Shown: positions 35,381-44,432 of the stretch, in pieces | Layout: every line of letters begins with the position of its first letter | Position numbering within the stretch: the stretch's first letter is position 1 | DNA from: Chinchilla lanigera | Lineage: Eukaryota; Chordata; Mammalia; Rodentia; Chinchillidae | Length of the DNA stretch: 64,000 nt | NCBI RefSeq assembly: GCF_000276665.1 | Contig: NW_004955447.1 | Location: 15,888,258-15,952,257, forward strand | Reading direction: 5' to 3' | The notes under the pieces: generated by a model | Seen by the model: only the letters and a program-made list of their open reading frames with translations | Told to the model about the DNA's origin: nothing | The model's database searches: none | Position numbers and translations under genes: made by a program

Positions 35381-35394
35381 GCCAGTTTGCCTCA

Positions 35395-35756
35395 GAGTTT
35401 CCTGGTGGCCAAAGCAAAGAAGGAAACACGGCCATTTACAGAGGTGTTGTTTTCCATGAGGGGAACAAATTACTAAAACAGTGAAGTATTTTGCCTTGAG
35501 TTTGGAGAAGATGGCTCACGGAAGGATTCAGTGATGGAAGTAATGGCTTTTGTTAAGTTATCTATTTCAGAATATACCCAGGAAGTGAACCCTTATGGAG
35601 AGTAGGGACTCTGAGCGGCAGCTTTCTGTCAGGCTCACCCTTTTTGGGTGATCCGTCGTCCTTGCCTGGGTGGAGCTGAGGTGGAGTCATTTTGATGAGT
35701 GTACCCGAGGACCTCATCTGTGAAGCACATGTGTGCCGGTGCTCAGGCAATATAAG
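35395..35756. other. Unassigned DNA, no gene seen
   Basis: No repeat or coding region is recognised between the L1 and the AT repeat. Confidence 0.4.
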
Positions 35757-35773
35757 ATCATATATATATATAT
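35757..35773. repeat. (TA)n microsatellite
   Basis: Eight TA units immediately left of the LTR that starts near 35779. Confidence 0.9.
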
Positions 35774-35778
35774 GGTAT

Positions 35779-36167
35779 CTTAGTTCTTCATTGCTGAGAT
35801 GCAATACCCAGCACTCACAACCTAAAGGAGGGGAGGTTTATCTTGGCTCAAGGTCTGCAGAGGTTTCGGAGCATGGTCGACTGGCTCTAAGACAAGGCAG
35901 CGTGCACAGGGCACGGCCGAGGGACGTGGTACTGTAGGGTTGCTCGGGCGTGGCAGAGAAGAAGCAGAGTGAGATCAAGGGAGGGACAGAGACAGACCCT
36001 TCCAGGCCACGTCCCAGTGCCCACCTCCTCCTACCAGGCTTCACCTCCCAGCACCACAGCAGGCCATAAACGCATCAGCGGGCCAACCCACTGAGGGCCA
36101 CGGGCCAGTTGCCTCCCAGCGGCCCCACCTACAAGGCTTCGGGGGACATGTAGATATAAACCGTAGT
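35779..36167 (-). repeat. ERVL-MaLR-type LTR
   Basis: The inverted end 'cttagttcttcattgctgag', the block 'ggaggtttatcttggctcaa' and the closing 'gatataaaccgtag' match an inverted MaLR LTR. A short 'gtat' at both borders (35775-35778, 36168-36171) may be the TSD. The inner part is CpG-rich. Confidence 0.65.
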
Positions 36168-36255
36168 GTATGGCTTCTGTCTCCTGAGCCAGAGCCCAGG
36201 GAGGGAGGGGACACATAAATACATGAATAATTCTCATAAAAAGTAGCTTTCTGCC

Positions 36256-36600
36256 TACTCAGTTTGGGCTGCTATTGCAGAATGCCATCAACTAGGTGGT
36301 AAAAACAATAGAAACTCATACCCCACAACTTGGAGGCCGGCAATCCAAGATCAAGGTGACAACCGAAGCGGGTCCTGGTGAAGACCCTTCTGGTTTGCTG
36401 GTCGCCTTCTCATCGTTCTTCACGTGGTAGAGAGCAGAGACAGAGAAAGCTCTCATGACCCTCCTCAGCAGGGCACTAATCCCACTTAGGAGGGATCTGA
36501 CCTGATCGCCGCCCGGAGGTCCTACCTCCTCCTCCTGACCCCTTGGGAGTTAAGGCTCCAGTGTAAGGGTTTGGGGGAGAATACCATTCAGTCCCTCCCT
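36256..36600 (-). repeat. MLT1/MST-type (MaLR) LTR, old
   Basis: Inverted MaLR/MLT order: 'gtttgggctgctattgcaga', 'gaaactcataccccacaact', 'ggaggccggcaatccaagat', 'caaggtgacaaccgaagcgg', 'gggcactaatcccacttagg' and 'gagaataccattcagtccct'. It lies about 90 bases right of the previous LTR and is clearly more diverged. Confidence 0.7.
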
Positions 36601-36888
36601 GTTGGGTGTAGTGTCACCGTGGCTCTTTTTCATGAACAAAGGACTGCTGGCTGTCCTTTCGGTAGAAGCGTATTGTACGGCTCAGGAGTGGCAACGGCAA
36701 CAGATCCCGGGATTCTCTCCGACCAGTTGGTGAGGTCTGTGCCAATCCCTGTCCCAGCCTCTCCAGTCAGGGGGCAGCACTCTCACGGCAGGCCTGGACC
36801 CGGGACCTGGGTCTGGAGCCGCTGCACTGAGCAGGGGAAGTGTGACTGCCCAAGGGAAGTTGCAGATTCTGTTAAAACAAAGGCCTCT

Positions 36889-37015
36889 GGGGCCGGGTGT
36901 AGTACTCAGTGGCAGAGTATGTGCTTAGAATGTGTGAGGTCCTGGGTTCGATCCTCGGCACAGGAAGATGGGAGGGCAGGAAGAGGGGAGAGAAAGAAAA
37001 GAAAACAAGAAGAAG
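36889..37015 (+). repeat. ID-type SINE with purine-rich tail
   Basis: The tRNA-like body 'ggggccgggtgtagtactca', 'gtggcagagtatgtgcttag', 'aggtcctgggttcgatcctc' (A- and B-box regions retained) is followed by a GGAAGA/AGAAA-rich tail. Its sequence differs from the other ID copies, closer to the generic tRNA-Ala form. Confidence 0.8.
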
Positions 37016-37466
37016 TGGGGGAGGACTAATTTCATTCTTCTGAGGTGTCTCTGACCCAGATTCAGCTATTTCCCACTGAATTTTCGGGAGTCACAGTGAA
37101 TATGCGTCACTCATTTTTCCCACTGTTGGGAGAGAAACAGTTAACTGCAATGAAAAATATTCTGCTTCCTTTCCTTTCTGAAACAGCGTAATTTTAAAAT
37201 GTTCCCTGTCACTTGGCTGCTGTTTCCCGGGAGCTGGGTGGAAGCCCTGCAGCACTCCTGCAATTTCTTAAGCTCTGCATCCTATCAATCACCAAACCTG
37301 CATGGGTCACCTGACCCCAGAAAAGCAAGTGAACATGTACCCTGACAGGCTCTGTGAAAACTTAATCAGTTCTTGCTACGAATTATGGTAGAAGACCAAG
37401 GTCCGCTTTCCCACATACCCTGGTATGAGGCACTTCCTTAGGGACATATGGTATACCCAAGGGGAC
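37016..37466. other. Unassigned DNA, no gene seen
   Basis: Nothing recognised. Confidence 0.4.
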
Positions 37467-37481
37467 ATGGGCTGCATCTTT

Positions 37482-37632
37482 TTTTTTTTTGTCTTTCTGA
37501 AACAAGGTCTCACTATGCAGTTCAGGCTGCACTTGAGCTCACTTTGTAGCCCAGGCTGGTCTTAAACTTGTAACAATCCTCCTGCCTCAGCCTCAAGTGC
37601 TGGGATTACAGGCATGTGCCACCACGCCCGGC
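37482..37632 (-). repeat. B1 SINE with 29-bp internal duplication
   Basis: On the minus strand this is a B1/7SL-type element: 'gccgggcgtggtggcacatg', 'cctgtaatcccagcacttga', 'ggctgaggcaggaggattgt', then an A-tail. The segment 'tcactatgcagttcaggctg' is followed 29 bases later by 'tcactttgtagcccaggctg', the tandem duplication known inside rodent B1. A perfect 15-bp TSD, 'atgggctgcatcttt', is at 37467-37481 and 37633-37647. Confidence 0.93.
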
Positions 37633-37647
37633 ATGGGCTGCATCTTT

Positions 37648-38140
37648 GATATAAGCTCTTTTCTCTTCCTAATCTGGACCAGATGTTCACTTTTACCCTG
37701 TGTGTCAGCAGACAGATAGCTGCCCGAGCTCCTCTGGGTGAGACATGCCTCCCTTCAGACCGCTTAGTGCTATCCTAAATATTCACACCAGTCAGCAATG
37801 CCTGAACAAAAGCACAGAGAACGTGAAGTAAAAGGTAATAACCAGACATCGTTTTTCTCCAACCCAGTGTTCCACATTGCATAGATAATATGTCATCATT
37901 GCAACAGTACCGGTTTGCACTGGGCTAAGCGCTGCACACACATGCAGAGCAGAATTTCCTCCTTTCTTGGCAGGCTAGAAGCCATCCCTTCTCCATCTCC
38001 AAAAATTTGTGAAAATTGGCCCCTCAGATGTCCCCCTCGAACCTTAAATGTAGCGTGTTTACAAGAACCCAGAATCATCATTGCAGTCTCCATTTCCTTT
38101 CCTCTAGGGCCTGTTCTGTCTGTGCGTCCGCCTGTCTTCT
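37648..38140. other. Unassigned DNA, no gene seen
   Basis: Nothing recognised. A 123-codon plus-strand frame begins here (37915-38286) but runs into the L2 relic. Confidence 0.4.
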
Positions 38141-38330
38141 CGTCAGCAAATATCTACGAGCTCCTCCTAAGTGACCAGGGCTGTGTGAGGCGCGGGGGAC
38201 ACAATGGGGGGGGACTGCAGGTGTGGGCCTTGCGTCGTGGAGGCTCTGATCTCACAGAGGGGGCAAATGTGGTAGAACAGCCATAGACACGGATGAGAAG
38301 GTGTAACTGCAACAAGCGTTAAAGGAGGAC
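38141..38330 (-). repeat. L2 LINE fragment
   Basis: Inverted L2 3' region: 'gcaaatatctacgagctcct', 'gggctgtgtgaggcgcgggg', 'gtcgtggaggctctgatctc' and 'gatgagaaggtgtaactgca'. It includes a G8 tract. Confidence 0.5.
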
Positions 38331-39234
38331 CTGGGCCCAGTCGATCCTTCATCGCTACGGCTGTACAACGGCCTCTTTCCTTCCTTGTGGGGACCACTGG
38401 GCTGGGCCTTTGCCATCTCACGTCTTGATCACACGGTGGACCGCCTCCCTAGGCCCCTCCCTGGTGAATTCTGATACTCATTGCTGTCAACACACTTTAT
38501 GTTTTTATCTGCGTGCTCACTCTTTGAATTTTTTTTTAGTTTTTCCTACGTGGCTTCCCACAGTCATTGCTCAGATTCTCTATTGGTTATGTTGCTGCGG
38601 AAAAGTCAGCCACTTCTTTAAACCTGTTCTGTCTCCAGCCAGAATCAACCCCCCGCCTCCCCCAGTCGAGGAGCAGTCCTTGTCCGTATCTTTAGTGGGA
38701 TTTCCTACGTACTGTGGTCGTTGGTGTGCACCTGCCCTGCTCTAGCCTGCAAGTGCCTGAAGGGCACGGACTCGGTAGTGAGTGGTCTCGGGTCACCCGT
38801 GTGGCTGCACCAGCATGTGAAGTACCTTCCCGTATTTTGAGGACTGAGTGCGTACTGGAGACACAGCCGTCCTGCTTTCCTAGAAGTGCCCAGTCTCAGG
38901 TTCCCAGCGTTCTCTGACCTGAGGCTTGCGGCTGCATGGCTTATGTTCTCCAGACAGATGCCCCCAGAGAGGTTTTGGGTCCAGAGCTAATGGGCAAAGC
39001 AGCAGGGACACCAAAGCGGCCCTGTGGTGGAGCTGGCACTCAGGAGTGAACTCCCAAGGCAGTAGTGGCAGGACTGAGGGCATCTTTCAGGCCAGGTCAG
39101 TAGTGACAGCATCCTCAACAGACTTGATCTGCAGTGCGACGCCAGGCTCTGCTCCTGAGGCACAGCCACAGCTGCCTGGGATTCTGGGCTCCACTCAGCG
39201 TTTCCTTACAAATCCCTCTCCTGCTTGCTTCAGG
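38331..39234. other. Unassigned DNA; possible L2 end near 38740-38850
   Basis: 'agcctgcaagtgcctgaagg' resembles the plus-strand L2 3' end. No gene is recognised. Confidence 0.3.
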
Positions 39235-39585
39235 GTCTCGGTCCATTCGTGCTGCTGTAACACAATACAGACTAGGTCATTGATCAATAAGTGCTGAGGC
39301 TGGGAAGTCGTGATCAAGGTGCGGGCAGGGCTGGTGTTTGGTGAGAGCTTGGTCTCAGCTTCCAAGGTAGCACCTCATGCTCTGTTTCCTCCAGAGGGGA
39401 GGAGTGCGTTGTGCTCAGGAGACAGAAGGGACCCAGGAAGTGAACTCATACCTTCAAGTCTTTCGTAACGTGCATACAGGAAGGCGGAGCCCTCTGGGGC
39501 CAATCACATCCATCCCTTCCTCCCCCACAATGCTCCTTTGGGAACTAAGTCTCAGCATGCATTGCTGACATAGCCATTGAAACCA
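39235..39585 (-). repeat. MLT1/MST-type (MaLR) LTR, old
   Basis: The inverted start 'ggtccattcgtgctgctgta', followed by 'acacaatacagactaggtc', 'gaggctgggaagtcgtgatc', 'aaggtgcgggcagggctggt' and 'gtgaactcataccttcaag', gives the block order of an inverted MaLR LTR. Ends are approximate. Confidence 0.65.
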
Positions 39586-39659
39586 GAGTATTCTGTGGTG
39601 CTTTCCAGCCTCCAAAAATGCTAGCACAGAGACCCACTCATTGTAAGAACTTAACAAAG

Positions 39660-39830
39660 AGTTGTTGAAGGAAGACGTGAATGAATGAATGAATGAGATT
39701 ATTGCTAACTGTAACAGCTTCTCTAAGATTAAGTTTTCTTATCGTACAGGGGCTAACAATTCCTACCCTAAAAGATGCTGTAAGTACTGAATGAGGTAAC
39801 GAACGCTCAGTAACGGGTACCGAGGAAGTA
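39660..39830 (+). repeat. (GAAT)n tract and MIR fragment
   Basis: Four GAAT units (39680-39697) may be the tail of an L2 fragment. The MIR-like text 'ctaagattaagttttcttat' and 'ctaacaattcctaccctaaa' follows in plus orientation. Confidence 0.45.
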
Positions 39831-41934
39831 ATTGGTACAGACGAGGAGAGGTAGGTTATGGCGGTAGAAGCAGGGATCTGATGATGATGTAATAATAGAT
39901 CAGCGAGCCCGTACTGCTCACAACGGCAGAGAATCTGAGGGGGCTGTGTCTGTCAGGTCCACACACCCTCGACTTTCTTCGTGAACTCATAAACAGCAGC
40001 TGCCTTTGTGTCTATGGGCAAGTTGTGGGCCCAGGCTTGCCGCTCGGCTGGGCCAATAAGTGGAGGTCTGAGGGAGCAGTTTTTGATACTCTCACACTGC
40101 CGTGGAGCTTCAGAAAGCCGACTTTTGGTGCAGGGGTCCGACATGAGGACAACCAAGGCTAAAATACTCTTGCCATCGAATTCTGAGTGGAAACAAGAAC
40201 TTTTCCCAAAGAACAAGGGTGCCCCTTGCAGGACAGTGGCGGAACTTGAAGACTAAAAGTCAAAGAACGAATGATCAGAAAGGCAACTACCGCTACGGGG
40301 AGAAGACAGCAAGGACGTGCAGACAGCGCGGAGAGAAGAGCCTCCAGCCGGCCGGACAGCAGGGAGGCCGACGCTGACGCGAACCCAGCTGCTGCAAATC
40401 CAGAAGTGGTCTTAGTGAGATGGAACGTGGTGAAGGTGGCCGATCACCCCTTTGCCCCTTACGCTTCTTGAAACACATGACTCTAGCTTTCTCTCATCCA
40501 GAGTTAACATCTTGGATATTCTGTTTATTGTTATGCTTATCCAAACTATTACCTTGAAATATTATTTATCTTAATGCTGGGATTGTTTGGTGCCCCGTAC
40601 ACTTTCTTTTCCCGAACCCTACCCGGCGGCCTTGTTCACACCAGGTGGTGATGGGCACGTACTTCCACGGAAGGCCACATTCGCCATTCCCAGCGATCCC
40701 ACAGGTGGGTGTCCACAGCCCCACTCATATGCAGCAAACTGACCCATGGGAAGATTGTGTCTGCCAAACTTCATACAGCTAATCGAAAAATTTAACCTGT
40801 TCAGGGTGAACTTGAATATGAGCCGCATTCTTTCCACCAAAATATAAGTACAGCTCAAGGCAATACATAACACAGAGGCACTGTAGAGAACTGGGTAAGA
40901 ATGAATGGAAAAGTGTGAATAAGATTCACTTGAAGCGTAGTTGAAATTGAGATCATGCCATGCTTACTGCAGGGTGATTGCTAGGTCTGAGCAGCTGCCT
41001 TCCAAGGGGCATTTGACCGGCCCCTCTTAAAAGCTGTGTGGAGCTGCACATTTTAACTTCTCTTAGCCACTAGTTTCTGCTTCAGAGAAACACTCTGCTC
41101 AACAAATTCCTTAAGCCACTGGCTGTATTTGGCATGCGAACCAGTTTAATGTCTCAAAATCCCCCTTGCGCTCTCCTGGTTCATCATAGTGACTTGCTTT
41201 AAGTATTCATTTCTTTCTTAGTTAAAACCGGGAATTGGTTTCCCTTGGATACACACCATCAAAGCCATTTTTAATTAAATTTCTGAAAAACTTGGCAGAA
41301 TGCAGGAAGAAGCATTTGAGTAGCCGGATAATCTTCATGAGAATGATATCCATAAATCAGGCAGAAAATTTGTTTTCATATTTTACAAGTGGAGTTCATT
41401 CTCTTTCACATGTTTATCTACAGACAGCTTTCTGGAGCATGAAGGCAGTGACCTGTAAAACCTCAAGACGTTTGGGTTTTGGCCCCAGCTGGAAATGCTC
41501 CTCTGCAGTCCTTGCAATGCCAACTTCACCAAGAGTATCCAGGAAGACAGGAACCTCTCCCTTTGGTGTGCTGACTCACGTTTTAAGAAGTGCAGCCTTT
41601 TATTTGCTGGACAGTTATGTGAATATGCCACAGAAGACCCATGGCAGAGAGAACATCCTCGGCTTCTCCACACATGTGCTTTTAGGCTGAGTGCTAGCAA
41701 AGCTAAGACAGTTCACAATTGTATGTGTGTTCTCTTTGTGTTGTCCAATTTTTAATGCAATGAGACCAGCCATTGAAATGAAATGAAGGCAGGGGAAAAG
41801 TGTTTCTCTGGAGAAATGGCTGTGATAGTGGTGTGTTCTGTAAATACCTCTAGGGAACTGTTATTAAGTACATTTGGAAAACATACCTATTCCCAAGGGG
41901 AAGTTAGGTATATATTAAATCTTCTCCAATGAAC
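39831..41934. other. Unassigned DNA with a CpG-dense patch
   Basis: About 2.1 kb with no recognised repeat. A 151-codon plus-strand frame (41235-41690) has no motif I know and shares its span with a 105-codon minus-strand frame. I treat both as chance. Confidence 0.35.
40290..40400. promoter_or_regulatory. CpG-dense patch, possible regulatory element
   Basis: Roughly 11 CpGs in about 100 bases, including 'ccagccggccggacag' and 'ggccgacgctgacgcg', in otherwise CpG-poor surroundings. No core promoter motif is seen. The role is inference. Confidence 0.25.
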
Positions 41935-42087
41935 TATTCAAGATGTGTTTATTCAACAAGTCTTGATGACTCAGGTGGTGTTCCAGAAACTAGGAAACAA
42001 CCATGACTAAGGCAAGACACCTCCGTGTCTTCTTAGAGCTTGCATTTTGAGGGAGGGACAGGCTACAGAAAAGAAGCCATGGAATCG

Positions 42088-42430
42088 TGATGATTAATCT
42101 TGACTGTGAAGTTGACTGGCTTTAAACTGCCAAGGGGGCTGGTAACGCACGCTTCCGGGTGTGCTAGAGTAGGCACTGGGGACTCGATGCTGGGGACGCT
42201 CTGGCCCCAGCCCTCTCCCGTCTGCTGCTCTTCGCCTGCGCTCTGCTTTCCAGTTGCAGCAAGTGAGCAGCTTTGCTCCGCCGTGCTCTTCCGCCAGCAT
42301 CTCTCTGCCTTGGAGCCAGCCAAGCATGGACTGGAAACTTAGAGACCGTGAACCAAACAAGGCTCTCGTTTAAATTGTAGGTGTCGGGTATTGTGTCTAA
42401 GCAGCAGGAAAGCTGGCCAGAACAATACAA
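42088..42430 (+). repeat. ERVL-MaLR-type LTR inside L2
   Basis: It starts 'tgatgattaatcttgactgt' with 'gaagttgactggc', a beginning shared with ORR1/MT-like rodent and other MaLR LTRs. The 3' half has 'gagccagccaagcatggact', 'taaattgtaggtgtcgggta' and 'aacaataca'. The L2 reading resumes on its right, which shows that it inserted into L2. A clean TSD is not visible. Confidence 0.65.
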
Positions 42431-42594
42431 CCGTAGGCGCTAATGAAAAGCAATGCGTCTGGGTCAGGGAACGAGGACCAGTAAGACAGCGAGGCCAGCC
42501 GCTGCGGACGAGAGAGCCGGGGAAGGCCTTTGTAACAGGGGGACATTTGAACACATACCTGAACGATACGGATCAGTGAGCTTTGTGAAGATCT

Positions 42595-42750
42595 GAAGGA
42601 CGCGTCCTCCCGCTGATCTTCTAGAATGCCCTCTACCTGACCTTCTAGAATGCGAATTCCATGAGAGAGGACGCGGCTTGGTCTCTGCTCCATCCCCTCA
42701 CACTAGGCATTTTTAATCCATCCGTGTTGAATTTTTGCTGGTACAAAGGC
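42595..42750 (+). repeat. L2 3' end fragment, plus strand
   Basis: 'cttctagaatgcgaattcca' and 'tgagagaggacgcggcttgg' follow the plus-strand L2 3' end, ending near 'tgttgaatttttg'. It is in opposite orientation to the surrounding L2. A duplicated 'cttctagaatgc' (42619-42630 and 42643-42654) lies at its start. Confidence 0.5.
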
Positions 42751-43599
42751 CTTTATGTGGTAACCGGCGGGAAGCACAGCACGGCCGGTGCAGCCGGAGG
42801 GGAGGGAACCGGGGAAGTCAGGCTGTGAAGCTGTCCCGTTTCCTGGCATTATTATTAATAGAGCCCCTTTCTGTCACAAAGCGCTGGTTTAGGCTGATAA
42901 ACAATATGGTCTCTTTCTAATCAGTTTTGGTAAGGAGCTTGAATTTGATTGTGTTGGGAAGTCAGAGGACGTCTGAGCAGGAGAGCAGCATTACTTCCTT
43001 TGTTAAAAAAGATCTTTCGGATGGTGACCAGATGGCGGCTGTGGGGTCGGGGCGGCAGGCAATAGCAGGAGTGTGGAGACCAGTTTAGGAGGTAGCGACA
43101 AGGATCCAGGTGAGAGACAGCGGTGACCTGGACTCTGTGACAGCTGTGCAGGGATGGAAGCGGGCAAGTGGGTTGTATTTCACGGGTAAAGACAGAAGTT
43201 TTGTTGAAGGCTTGCATGAGGGAGTGGTAGAAAAAGGAACCAAAGAGGACTCCTGGGATTTGGGAGTAACTGTATGAGGTGTAATCACTGGAAGATTTCT
43301 ACTTGGGCAGGTTAAGTTTGAGATCCTCAGTGAGTATTCAGGCAAAGATACTGGGAGGGAAGTTGAGCACATGTCTGAAGCTCTATGTATGTAGGTGTTG
43401 TCAGAAGGTAAATGGTATTTAAAGCCATGGAATTAGGTGGGGTTTCCTGAGGAGCAAGGATGGAGAAGAGAGAAAAGCTGAGGACTGAGTCTTGGGGCCA
43501 TGAAGCAATGAAAGATAAGAAATCTGAGAAGCTAATAATCACTCCAGCGAGGTCTGTGGATAAGCTTGAAAAATTAGTAGGGATAAATAAACATAGATG

Positions 43600-44105
43600 A
43601 AGGTCTTTTAAAGTTCACCATCATAAATTTCTAAAGTGTATAATTAGAAAGTTGAATACACACTTTTAAACAAAGGAAAAGATATAACCACTGGGAAGGA
43701 AAGAAGAAAAGGAGAAAAGAAAATATGAGACATGCAGTAAATGAAAAAGCAAAAAATAAGTGGAAATAAATTGTAATATTAAAATCATTGCAATAAGTGT
43801 GATCTCAGTGTTCCACTATAAAGAGATGTATTAGAATAATACATGAGTATGACTATGTAGTCTACAGGAAACACAAATCAATAGGATATAGAAAATTTGA
43901 AAACAAAAGGAGTAACAAACTATAACAGGTAAAAACTGAATCAAAGTAGATAGGGGTGAGATTATAATGCCTGAAAAAATAAAACACATGGGAAAACATC
44001 ATAAGAGACAAAGAGGTATCCTGGTAAAAACAATGTACAGTAATAATATGTGACTATCTCTAACCATAGAAACACTTACGAAATAATGTATGTAACATCA
44101 AAAAA
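43600..44105 (+). repeat. Old L1 ORF2 5' region fragment
   Basis: Plus-strand decayed L1 text corresponding to the endonuclease half of ORF2: 'tagtctacaggaaacacaaa', 'gaaaacaaaaggagtaacaa', 'gtgagattataatgcctgaa' and 'gagacaaagaggtatcctgg'. AT-rich and without an open frame. Confidence 0.5.
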
Positions 44106-44131
44106 AGGTTTTGCAAAAATTTGCAAAACCT
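44106..44131. repeat. Near-perfect palindrome (12-bp arms)
   Basis: 'aggttttgcaaa' (44106-44117) is the reverse complement of 44120-44131, with two bases between. It lies exactly between a plus-strand old L1 and minus-strand L1 sequence. Confidence 0.95.
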
Positions 44132-44139
44132 GAGAGATA

Positions 44140-44432
44140 ATTTCTTTTTTAATTTTTAACTTTATTAGCACATGTTTGCAGTTATTAGTTCATGTTTGCA
44201 GTTCAAATCCATCTTCTTATTCCCTTCTATCTATCCTTCATTATTCTCTTTGTGTGTACTTTGCCTCACTCCAATGAGAGATACCGTACAGTATTTGAGC
44301 TTGTGTTTCTGGTTTATTTCACTCAACATCATATTTTCCAAATACATCAATTTTCCTACAGGTGTCTCAGATCTTTCATTCTTTATAGCACAATAGTATT
44401 TCATTATATCTAGATACTACATTTTCTTTTAT
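44140..44432 (-). repeat. L1 3' end fragment, minus strand
   Basis: The inverted L1 3' region: 'ggtttatttcactcaacatc', 'atattttccaaatacatcaa', 'gcacaatagtatttcattat'. It breaks off at 'ctacattttctttta' where another L1 tail starts. A duplicated 'catgtttgcagtt' (44172 and 44192) lies at its start. Confidence 0.7.

Larger units (their letters stand above)
41935..43560 (-). repeat. L2 LINE, long copy, split by an LTR
   Basis: The inverted L2 3' end begins near 'gtttattcaacaagtcttga' and reaches 'cttagagcttgcattttgag' before the LTR at 42088-42430. L2 resumes with 'ggggaaggcctttgtaacag', 'gggggacatttgaacacata'. From about 42920 it continues with 'gaccagtttaggaggtagcg', 'aaggatccaggtgagagaca', 'ggactcctgggatttgggag', 'gtaaatggtatttaaagcca' and 'gaggactgagtcttggggcc'. 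The last is the inverse of the GxPQGSVLGP region of L2-type reverse transcriptase. Decayed, no intact frame. Confidence 0.75.

Noticed and set aside
36889..36965. tRNA gene
   Set aside because: A- and B-box-like words are present, but the sequence is followed by a purine-rich tail and lacks a proper acceptor stem. It is a tRNA-derived SINE.
36571..37029. 152-codon plus-strand open frame
   Set aside because: It begins in an old LTR and ends in the tail of an ID SINE (poly-Arg/Lys from purine-rich tail), so it is not a gene.
41235..41690. 151-codon plus-strand open frame
   Set aside because: Outside known repeats, but it has no motif and a 105-codon frame is open on the opposite strand. I could not separate it from chance.
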